Origin: DAONLM01 sp035406685
GTDB lineage: Bacteria; Spirochaetota; GWE2-31-10; MWDO01
Direction of reading: 5' to 3'
Length of the DNA: 7,227 nt
Assembly (NCBI GenBank): GCA_035406685.1
Contig: DAONLM010000161.1
Location: forward strand, 1 to 7,227
Below the pieces are notes generated by a model. It saw nothing but the letters and a program-made list of their open reading frames with translations, had not been told where the DNA came from and ran no database searches. This document shows, one piece after another, positions 1 through 5,645 of the stretch. Every line of letters begins with the position of its first letter. The stretch's first letter is position 1. The position numbers and the translations under genes are program-made.

Positions 1-3
1 TAA

Positions 4-10
4 GAGGAGG
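4..10 (+). promoter_or_regulatory. Strong Shine-Dalgarno site of the first gene
   Basis: GAGGAGG lies 7 bases before the ATG at 18, close to a perfect complement of the 16S rRNA tail. It fixes the start of the first gene. It is stronger than the sites of most other genes in this window, which either have weak sites or rely on coupling to the upstream gene. Confidence 0.8.
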
Positions 11-17
11 ATTAAAT

Positions 18-524
18 ATGAAGGAATTTGATTTTGTATTGAATAAATCTCTATTCGATAAAATTAAATATTTGAAAGAAAAGAAAAATAAAGATCTTTC
101 AGTTATTGTTAGGGAAATAATTTTATTGATGATTCCGATTTTAAGGGAAAAACACCTTTATGAAAAAAGGCGGGATAAGGATTATAAATTTATAAATGCC
201 TCTGAAAAAATAAGGGTGTTTTTGCCAGATGAGGTGTATAATGAATTGAAACTTGTGCATGACCAGTTGAATTCATTTAGCATAGCAACTCTTATAAGGG
301 AGTTGCTTGAGATATATTTTATAGGTATTGAAACTTATGGGGAAGAGAAATTTATGAAGATGATACAAGAACTAAAAAATGAGATAGAGGGGTTAAAGAG
401 AGAAAAGGCTTGTTTGGTGAAGGAGAGAAAAGGTCAAGATATCCCATGCTCAACTGACTCTAACGACTACTTTTTACTCAAATTTAACTCAAATTTCTGC
501 CTGAAAGAAATAAAATTCTTATAA
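18..524 (+). CDS. Tandem ribbon-helix-helix-like small protein, unknown function
   Basis: This 168-residue protein is not one I can name. Two segments each show a short strand followed by two helices, the pattern of ribbon-helix-helix (RHH, CopG/MetJ-type) DNA-binding folds. The first covers residues about 4-43 (strand FDFVL, then helices around 10-23 and 26-43). The second covers about 64-101 (strand KIRVFLP, then helices around 70-84 and 87-101, with SIATLIRELLEIY typical of the second RHH helix). Residues about 108-138 are charged and heptad-like (coiled coil). The last 30 residues (from about 139) are Ser/Asn/Phe-rich and are encoded by DNA that merges into the downstream repeats, so the native C-terminus may have been altered. 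The start is fixed by GAGGAGG. A small transcriptional regulator, an antitoxin-like protein or a mobile-element accessory protein are all possible. No toxin or transposase is visible, but the upstream neighbour lies outside the window. Confidence 0.7.
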   Translation: MKEFDFVLNKSLFDKIKYLKEKKNKDLSVIVREIILLMIPILREKHLYEKRRDKDYKFINASEKIRVFLPDEVYNELKLVHDQLNSFSIATLIRELLEIYFIGIETYGEEKFMKMIQELKNEIEGLKREKACLVKERKGQDIPCSTDSNDYFLLKFNSNFCLKEIKFL

Positions 525-622
525 AATTAATGAAATGCCTAAAATTTGTAATTCTATCTTTCTTACTCAAAATTTACCTTAGGATAATTCTATCTTTTTA
601 TCTGCCTAAAAATAAAATTATG
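476..622 (+). repeat. Cluster of short degenerate direct repeats
   Basis: Three word families recur here. ACTCAAATTT occurs at 476-485 and 487-496, with a one-base-longer form (ACTCAAAATTT) at 565-575. TGCCTRAAA occurs at 498-506, 536-544 and 603-611. TAATTCTATCTTT (13 bases, exact) occurs at 549-561 and 585-597, 36 bases apart. TCTGCCT followed by an AATAAAATT tail appears at 496-517 and again at 601-619 with a 3-base length difference. The cluster starts inside the 3' end of the first gene and ends about 30 bases before the promoter at 653. The copies are unevenly spaced and imperfect, so this is not a CRISPR array. It could be a worn mobile-element end, an array of protein-binding sites or decayed tandem duplication. 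Confidence 0.6.
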
Positions 623-654
623 CCCAATTTATTTTTATTATAAATATTTTTTTT
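608..654 (+). terminator. Possible A/U-rich terminator after the first gene
   Basis: AAAAATAAAATT (608-619) can pair with AATTTATTTTT (626-636) across the loop ATGCCC with one bulged base. A run of eight T follows at 647-654. The stem has no G-C pairs and the T-run is about 10 bases away, so it is a weak candidate that overlaps both the repeat cluster and the next promoter. Confidence 0.25.
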
Positions 655-681
655 GACAAAATAAAAAAAATTAATTATTTT
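653..681 (+). promoter_or_regulatory. Predicted sigma70-type promoter for the 701-2504 operon
   Basis: A perfect -35 hexamer TTGACA (653-658) is followed after 17 bases by TATTTT (676-681) as a -10 with good spacing. TAATAT at 681-686 is a better-looking hexamer but at 22 bases is too far. Transcription would begin near 688, leaving a leader of about 13 bases that contains the AGGAG site (691-695), 5 bases before the ATG at 701. Confidence 0.5.
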
Positions 682-700
682 AATATAAAAAGGAGTTTTT

Positions 701-1489
701 ATGGAATCCTATGACCCAAGAGATTTAGAAAAAATTTATAAAATAAGAGAGCAATTACTTATTACTTATAAAGCTTCTACAAATGAAGAACAGAAAAAAA
801 GAATTAGTTCATATTTAAAACAGATAGAGATTCTTATTAAAGACATTGAAGAGGGTAAATGGGTTAATCCAGTAAAACTCAAAATTCTTTCAGAACAGAT
901 TGAGGTTAATAAAGAAGATAATGTTATAGAACAAAATGATGAGACTAATAGTTATAAAAATAAAGTGGAGATAAAAAAAATTTCTGATATAAACAAAGAT
1001 GAAGAGATCGATGAAATATATTCATATTTTTTATATTTTGATAACAATTTTAGTTCCCCTTTGAGTCTTTCAAATCTTAAACTGGATTACAGTCTTTCTA
1101 AGATGAGAGATGATTTTTTTGTAAAATATGATAATGTTCTCCATTTAATTGAAGAATTTAAGACAGATGTTGAATTATTAAGCAAAATCAAAAATAAAGA
1201 ACAAATAGAAAGTTATAAGGAGAGGCTGAAACAACAGAAAAGGCATATTCTATTTAAAACAAGTGAAATTCTTAATGAATTAAAAGTTTTTTTAGAGAAG
1301 GTCATAGCTGATATAAATGAAGGAAGAAAGAGTCTATTTAATGCAACAGAAAAGTATTTAATTAAATTTGATTCTTCGAAAAAATCTATTCTAGAAGGTA
1401 AAACTTACAAAGAGATAATCTTTGAAACTTATAATTTTGTAAATGATTTTATTGATATTTTAAGAATGCCATATTTTAGAAATAAGTAG
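701..1489 (+). CDS. Conserved-looking helical protein of unknown function upstream of pdxA
   Basis: This 262-residue soluble protein has no signal peptide or membrane segment. I do not recognise a named domain. Residues 1-55 are a charged helical region (DPRDLEKIYKIREQLL; KKRISSYLKQIEILIKDIEEGKW) that looks like a helical hairpin. Residues about 60-105 are a low-complexity acidic/Asn/Lys linker, and residues about 125-262 are predicted mainly helical with heptad-like stretches around 150-215. The start has AAAAGGAG ending 5 bases upstream. It is the first gene of a two-gene unit: pdxA begins 7 bases after its stop, so the two are very probably co-transcribed. That neighbour does not itself reveal a function. 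A structural or scaffold role is as likely as any link to vitamin B6. Confidence 0.75.
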   Translation: MESYDPRDLEKIYKIREQLLITYKASTNEEQKKRISSYLKQIEILIKDIEEGKWVNPVKLKILSEQIEVNKEDNVIEQNDETNSYKNKVEIKKISDINKDEEIDEIYSYFLYFDNNFSSPLSLSNLKLDYSLSKMRDDFFVKYDNVLHLIEEFKTDVELLSKIKNKEQIESYKERLKQQKRHILFKTSEILNELKVFLEKVIADINEGRKSLFNATEKYLIKFDSSKKSILEGKTYKEIIFETYNFVNDFIDILRMPYFRNK

Positions 1490-1496
1490 GTAAATT

Positions 1497-2504
1497 ATGA
1501 GGGTTGATAAGGTAGTTATAACTTTAGGATCCCCATTTGGAATTGGCTATGAAATTTTTATAAGGACTTTTTTTGAGACTACTCTATTTAAGAATAAAAA
1601 ACCAGTATGCATAGGATCAAGTATTATTCTTGATTTTTATTTAAAGATGTTAAATTTAAAAATAGATTATTATGTTATAAATAATGAAAATGATTTAAAA
1701 TTTGTTTTGAAAAATAGTAATTCCATTAATACTAGTTTTTTTATAATAAATATAGACGATATTAATACTAAAACAGAAAAATTAGAGGATATTTCACCAT
1801 ATATTGATGGATTAATAGCGTATAAGTCAATTAAATATGCAGCTCAACTTGTTAAGGAGAAAATATTCAAAGGAGTTGTAACTTTACCAGTAAATAAGAA
1901 AAATATAAATCTCATTGATAATAATTTTACTGGGCATACTGAATTCTTTAGAGATTTCTGGGAACAAAAAGATGTATTTATGTGTTTTATATCTAAAAAA
2001 ATAAATATTCTTCTAATAACTACACATATCCCCCTTGTTAAAGTCTCAGAAAATTTAAATGAAAAAAATGTTGAGAATGCTATTCTTAATGCAATATCTT
2101 TAAAAGAGAGGCTTAATCTTAAAAAAGAAATTTGTTTTTTAGGGCTGAATCCCCATGCAGGTGAACAGGGGCTTTTAGGTTATGAAGAGATATGGATAAA
2201 AAAGATAATAGATAAAATCAATGAGAAATTCAAAAAAGTAATTATAATAGGACCTATTCCAGCAGATACTGCTTTTACTAAAAGAAATATAAATAAGTAT
2301 TCAATATTTATTGCCTTATATCATGATCAGGGATTAATTCCTTTTAAGATGCTTGCGTTTGAGGATGGAGTTAATTTAAGCTTTGGAATGGATTATATTA
2401 GAACAAGTGTGGATCATGGGACAGGAGTTGATCTTATAGGCAAGAAAATTGCATCTTTAAAAAGTTTTATAAATGCATATAGACTTGTTTTAAAATTAAT
2501 TTAA
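1497..2504 (+). CDS. pdxA: PdxA-family 4-hydroxythreonine-4-phosphate dehydrogenase
   Basis: PdxA oxidises 4-phosphohydroxy-L-threonine with NAD(P), and the product is condensed with deoxyxylulose phosphate by PdxJ to make pyridoxine phosphate. The 335 residues match the family's usual ~330. Visible motifs are GSPFGIGYEI (11-20, in place of the usual G-D/E-P-x-GIGPE), PVNKKNI...FTGHTEF (131-150), THIPL (176-180), LNPHAGEQGLLGYEE (217-231), GPIPADTAF (252-260), YHDQGLIPFK (275-284) and IRTSVDHGTGVDLIGK (301-316). His177, His220 and His276 line up with the three divalent-metal ligands of the E. coli enzyme (166, 211, 266), with nearly the same spacing. The start is the ATG 7 bases after the previous stop, with only a weak TAGG site overlapping that stop. 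Some PdxA relatives (PdxA2/DenD-like) act on threonate- or erythronate-type phosphates, usually beside a DUF1537 kinase. None is seen here, so the B6 role is the default but is not proven. Confidence 0.9.
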   Translation: MRVDKVVITLGSPFGIGYEIFIRTFFETTLFKNKKPVCIGSSIILDFYLKMLNLKIDYYVINNENDLKFVLKNSNSINTSFFIINIDDINTKTEKLEDISPYIDGLIAYKSIKYAAQLVKEKIFKGVVTLPVNKKNINLIDNNFTGHTEFFRDFWEQKDVFMCFISKKINILLITTHIPLVKVSENLNEKNVENAILNAISLKERLNLKKEICFLGLNPHAGEQGLLGYEEIWIKKIIDKINEKFKKVIIIGPIPADTAFTKRNINKYSIFIALYHDQGLIPFKMLAFEDGVNLSFGMDYIRTSVDHGTGVDLIGKKIASLKSFINAYRLVLKLI

Positions 2505-2711
2505 AAAAATAAAAAAAAAGTTTTTATTTTAATAAGAAATAGTATATAATATATATGAGTCTTGTATAAAAAATAAATTTTTAGACTTATTGGATTAAGT
2601 AGGAAAAGTATTTTTAAAATAGTGATATTATATAAAGATTATTTAGACTTGAAAATTTTTAGTATAAAAAAAGATTATTTATACCGATAAATTAAAAAAT
2701 AGAGAGTGAAT
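2505..2711 (+). promoter_or_regulatory. Intergenic region with candidate promoters for the 2712-5644 operon
   Basis: No gene is visible in these 207 bases. Two promoter-like sites can be read: TTGAAA (2649-2654) with GATTAT (2673-2678) at 18-base spacing, and an isolated TATAAT (2545-2550) without a convincing -35. The region also has an exact 12-base repeat, AAAGATTATTTA, at 2634-2645 and 2670-2681, and an exact 9-base repeat, TTTAGACTT, at 2580-2588 and 2642-2650. The second AAAGATTATTTA copy overlaps the proposed -10, so the repeats could be regulator-binding sites. This is inference only. Confidence 0.4.
2506..2530 (+). terminator. A/U-only hairpin just after pdxA
   Basis: AAAATAAAAA (2506-2515) and TTTTTATTTT (2521-2530) form a perfect 10-bp inverted repeat with a 5-base loop, starting 1 base after the pdxA stop. 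The 3' arm is itself U-rich, as needed for termination. The stem lacks any G-C pair, so its stability is doubtful, and in A/T-rich DNA such a match can arise by chance. Confidence 0.3.
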
Positions 2712-3938
2712 ATGTCAAATATACCATTACAGTTACAGGTTGTTAATTTTATAAAGAATGCTTATATAACAATCGAAGGTAAGGCAACTAATAACTGTTT
2801 CTATATTATTCGTTCCGGGAATGTTTTGATATCGAAAGAATCTGAAAAAAATAAGACAGAAACATTAAATCCAGGGGATTTTTTTGGTGTAATTTCTGCA
2901 ATGTCAAATCATAATCATATTGAGACAGCAATGGCTTTAACTGATGTATCTTTAATTATGGTTCACAAGGAGCAATTCCCACTTTTAATTCAAAAGAATA
3001 ACCCAGTAGCAATGAAGATAGTTTTATCTTTCTCAAGAAAGTTAAGAGAACTGGATACTGCAATAGCAGAATTAACGCTAAAGTCTATTTCTACAGAGGA
3101 TGTTGTAAATCTTTTTAATATTGGAGAATACTATCTTAAACAGAATCAGTTTAATCATGCTTATTATGCTTTTTATAGATTTTTGCAATATTGTAAAGAT
3201 AATGAGAATGCCCCTAAAGCAAAAATGCTGTTAGAGCAGATAAAACCTCATGCAAAGGCTGTTTATCTTGAGCCAACAAAAGATCAATTTAAAAGATTGT
3301 ATCCGGACAATACAATGGTATTCTGTGAGCATGAGCCAGGTAATGAGCTTTATATAATTCAGTCTGGCAAAATAAAAATTACAAAAATGATAGATAACAA
3401 AGAGGTACTTCTTGCTGTATTAAAAGAAGGAGATATCTTTGGCGAAATGGCTCTTCTGGAAAACAAACCAAGATCAGCATCAGCAATTGCGTATGGTGAT
3501 ACTCAACTTATGGCTGTAAATAAAGAAAATTTTAAGAATATGATATCTACTCAACCTCAATTGGTTACAAAGTTAATATGTTTACTGGCAGAAAGAACAT
3601 GGGTAGTTTATAGACAACTTACTAATTTAAAGATAAAGAGTAAGATCGGTAGAACTTATGATACTCTTTTGATTCAACTTGAGAAGAATAAGATACCAAT
3701 AAGACATGGGATGGCTTACTCTTTTGAATTTGGTCCAAAAGAACTGGCTAATATGGTAGGATTAAACAAAGATGAAGCAAAAGAGATTATGCAGGAAATT
3801 TTTGCAAATAAAAAATTCCAGCTTGTTGATAATAAGATCACTGTTACAGACATTGAAGAGATAAAAAAGCAGGTAGATTATTACAAAAAAATGGAAGAGA
3901 TAGAGAGTAAGAGAAAGCAAAGCCATCAATCTTTGTAA
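2712..3938 (+). CDS. Two-domain cyclic-nucleotide-binding protein with TPR-like linker and winged-helix C-terminus
   Basis: This 408-residue cytoplasmic protein is of CRP/FNR-like build but duplicated. Residues about 10-100 form a first cNMP-binding beta-barrel fold. Residues about 127-177 are a TPR-like helical pair (NIGEYYLKQNQFNHAYYAFYRFL). Residues about 183-300 are a second cNMP domain with an intact phosphate-binding cassette, FGEMALLENKPRSAS (233-247), including Glu235 and Arg244 at the usual spacing. Residues about 306-375 form a winged helix (GPKELANMVGLNKDEAKEIMQEIF, 341-364), and a charged coil ends the protein. The first domain has FGVISAMSNHNHIETA at the equivalent place, without the Glu and Arg, so it probably does not bind nucleotide canonically. 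I chose ATG 2712 over an in-frame GTG at 2706: GAGAG at 2702-2706 suits the ATG, and MSNIPLQL resembles spirochaete relatives as I remember them. It is the first gene of a three-gene operon. The ligand (cAMP, c-di-nucleotide or none) cannot be told from sequence. Confidence 0.85.
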   Translation: MSNIPLQLQVVNFIKNAYITIEGKATNNCFYIIRSGNVLISKESEKNKTETLNPGDFFGVISAMSNHNHIETAMALTDVSLIMVHKEQFPLLIQKNNPVAMKIVLSFSRKLRELDTAIAELTLKSISTEDVVNLFNIGEYYLKQNQFNHAYYAFYRFLQYCKDNENAPKAKMLLEQIKPHAKAVYLEPTKDQFKRLYPDNTMVFCEHEPGNELYIIQSGKIKITKMIDNKEVLLAVLKEGDIFGEMALLENKPRSASAIAYGDTQLMAVNKENFKNMISTQPQLVTKLICLLAERTWVVYRQLTNLKIKSKIGRTYDTLLIQLEKNKIPIRHGMAYSFEFGPKELANMVGLNKDEAKEIMQEIFANKKFQLVDNKITVTDIEEIKKQVDYYKKMEEIESKRKQSHQSL

Positions 3939-3939
3939 A

Positions 3940-4467
3940 ATGGATAAAATGGAAAATATAAAACCAAAAAGTAATTTTTTGAAAAGAATCTATCTTTCTT
4001 TCATTATGTTCTTTTTAGGCCGTGCCTTTAGATCTTCAAATATTGATAAGAATATTAAAAAACAGATCTTACAATTGCCAGAAAATTTTTCATTCTGTTT
4101 AAAAATTGAAAGAGCCAATATTGATCTCATAATAGAAAAGAAAAATAATCGATTTATTATTGTAAATAGTAAAAGTAAAAGAGACGAAGATATAGATCTT
4201 TTTATAATATTTAAGAATATTGAAAGGGCTTTCTTAGTATTTACTTTTCAAATCAGTGCATTTTTATCTTATGCTCAAAATGGTCTTATTATAAAAGGGG
4301 ATTTACAGAAAACAATGATAATTATGAAAATTTTGACTTTATTAGAGGTATATCTTTTACCCAAATTTATTGCAAAAAGAGTTATAAAAAGATATCCAAA
4401 ATGGATTTTTTTTTATAAACTTTTTAATAGATTTTTAATATATTTTAGAATATTTATAGGAATATAG
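3940..4467 (+). CDS. Small basic SCP2-like (sterol-carrier-type) protein
   Basis: This protein of up to 175 residues is very basic and hydrophobic. The central part resembles the SCP2 fold, which binds lipids or other hydrophobic ligands. It has strands around 50-75 (FSFCLKIERANIDLIIEKK, RFIIVNSK), then DIDLFIIFKNIERAFLVF (84-101), then the characteristic NGLIIKGDLQKTMIIMKIL (114-132), matching the G-x-(I/V)-x-(I/V)-x-G-D pattern near the end of SCP2 domains. Residues about 13-28 and 155-175 are hydrophobic/aromatic with positive charges, suggesting peripheral membrane contact rather than a true transmembrane anchor. The ATG at 3940 follows the upstream stop by one base and has no Shine-Dalgarno site. 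A second ATG at 3949 is possible. Translation is probably coupled to the upstream gene. Family assignment is by pattern and moderately sure; the ligand is unknown. Confidence 0.65.
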   Translation: MDKMENIKPKSNFLKRIYLSFIMFFLGRAFRSSNIDKNIKKQILQLPENFSFCLKIERANIDLIIEKKNNRFIIVNSKSKRDEDIDLFIIFKNIERAFLVFTFQISAFLSYAQNGLIIKGDLQKTMIIMKILTLLEVYLLPKFIAKRVIKRYPKWIFFYKLFNRFLIYFRIFIGI

Positions 4468-4468
4468 T

Positions 4469-5644
4469 ATGTATTTTGAATTTTACAATCCAGTAAAAAT
4501 TTGTGCAGGTGATACTGCATTATCAAATCTTTCTAATGAATTGGAATTCTTGAATTGTAAAAAGTGCCTAATCATTACAGATAATGGTATAGAAAAGAGC
4601 GGATTGCTAAAATATGTTATCGATTCTTTTTATAATGCTAATGTAAAAATTGGCGATATTTTTACAGATATCCCCCCTGATTCTGATAAAGATGTAGTTA
4701 ATAAAATAGCAGATATTTATAGAGAAAAAAATTGTGATTCAATTGTCGCAGTTGGTGGTGGATCTGTAATAGATACTGCAAAGGGAGTAAATATACTTGT
4801 TTCAGAGAATTCAAGTGATCTTATGAAATTTTGTGGGGCAAATATTTTAAAAAAGCCTTTAAAACCATTCATTGTTATCCCAACTACATCAGGGACTGGA
4901 TCTGAGGTAACAGTTGTTGCTGTTATTGCAAACAGGGAAACTAATAGTAAAATGTTATTTTTATCCCCATTTTTACTTCCAAATGTAGCAATAATTGATC
5001 CAGTAATGACTCTAACTTTGCCCCCCTTTCTTACAGCTGCAACAGCAATGGATGCCTTAACTCATGCTATTGAGGCATATATATGCATTGGCAAAAATAT
5101 GTTGAGTGATGCATACTCTTTTAGTGCAATAAAACTATTAAGTAAGAATCTTATAAATGTTGTAAAAAAACCAGATGATAGGAATGGAAGATTAAATCTT
5201 GCTCTGGCTTCAACAATGGCCGGCATTGCATTTTCAAATTCAATGGTTGGTCTTGTTCATACAATAGGACATTCTGTTGGTGCAATATGCCATATTCATC
5301 ATGGGGTAGCAATGAATATTCTTCTACCTTATGTTCTGGAATATAATCTTCCAAAAGTTGGCAATTATATTGGAGAATTACTTTTACCACTTGTAGGTGA
5401 GGATATATTTGTTGTGACACCTACTAACGAAAGGCCAGCAAAGGTTATAGAGTATATAAGATATTTACAAAAAAATCTTTTTGATCTTGTAAAATTGCCA
5501 AGAAAATTATCAGAGACCGGCAAGGTTTTAGAGAGTCAATTTGAAGAGATAGCGAATCTTTCATTAAAAGATGCATCCCTTGCATACAACCCAGAAGATG
5601 CCGATATTGAAGATATAATAGAAATTCTAAAAAAGGCCTTTTAG
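4469..5644 (+). CDS. Iron-containing (group III) NAD-dependent alcohol dehydrogenase
   Basis: It is predicted to interconvert an alcohol and its aldehyde or ketone with NAD(H) in the cytoplasm; the true substrate is not readable from the sequence. The 391 residues are the usual length. The N-terminal Rossmann-like part has TDNG with Asp38, at the position that favours NAD over NADP in FucO, then the dinucleotide-binding GGGSVIDTAKG (96-106) and PTTSGTGSEVT (138-148). The all-helical C-terminal half has DPVMTLTLPP (177-186), AMDALTHAIEAY (193-204) and LVHTIGHSVGA...HHG (262-279). Asp195, His199, His264 and His278 match the four metal ligands of FucO (196, 200, 263, 277), with the 14-residue His-His spacing kept. 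Start: ATG one base after the preceding stop, with TAGGA (4457-4461) upstream. Its last four bases overlap the stop of the convergent bioA. FucO/1,3-propanediol/butanol-dehydrogenase-type relatives cannot be separated here. Confidence 0.92.
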   Translation: MYFEFYNPVKICAGDTALSNLSNELEFLNCKKCLIITDNGIEKSGLLKYVIDSFYNANVKIGDIFTDIPPDSDKDVVNKIADIYREKNCDSIVAVGGGSVIDTAKGVNILVSENSSDLMKFCGANILKKPLKPFIVIPTTSGTGSEVTVVAVIANRETNSKMLFLSPFLLPNVAIIDPVMTLTLPPFLTAATAMDALTHAIEAYICIGKNMLSDAYSFSAIKLLSKNLINVVKKPDDRNGRLNLALASTMAGIAFSNSMVGLVHTIGHSVGAICHIHHGVAMNILLPYVLEYNLPKVGNYIGELLLPLVGEDIFVVTPTNERPAKVIEYIRYLQKNLFDLVKLPRKLSETGKVLESQFEEIANLSLKDASLAYNPEDADIEDIIEILKKAF

Positions 5645-5645
5645 A
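5626..5645. terminator. Inverted repeat at the convergent stop codons, possible bidirectional terminator
   Basis: TCTAAAA (5626-5632) and TTTTAGA (5639-5645) form a perfect 7-bp inverted repeat around the loop AAGGCC. It lies exactly over the stop codons of the alcohol dehydrogenase (TAG, 5642-5644) and bioA (TAA, complement of 5641-5643). The stem is short, with two G-C pairs, and no long T-run follows on either strand. Termination is plausible from position more than from stability. Confidence 0.3.

Noticed and set aside
476..622. CRISPR-like array
   Set aside because: The repeated words are short, imperfect and unevenly spaced, there are no uniform spacers, and no cas gene is present.
530..643. 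37-codon open frame beginning MKCLKFVILSFLL with a hydrophobic start
   Set aside because: There is no Shine-Dalgarno site, and it is composed of the repeat words and A/T-rich DNA. A small membrane peptide cannot be excluded but is not supported.
2555..2590. Imperfect inverted repeat (AGTCT at 2558-2562 with AGACT at 2583-2587) as a terminator or riboswitch stem
   Set aside because: The stem is about 8 pairs with a G-U pair, has a 20-base A/T-rich loop and no T-run, and shows no known riboswitch core. Chance is likely.
2706..2711. GTG at 2706 as the start of the cyclic-nucleotide-binding protein
   Set aside because: It adds only two residues, would consume the only SD-like bases (GAGAG), and the ATG at 2712 gives the better-spaced start.
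5151..5420. 89-codon open frame on the minus strand inside the alcohol dehydrogenase gene
   Set aside because: It lies wholly within a well-supported gene on the other strand and its translation resembles no protein family I can recognise.
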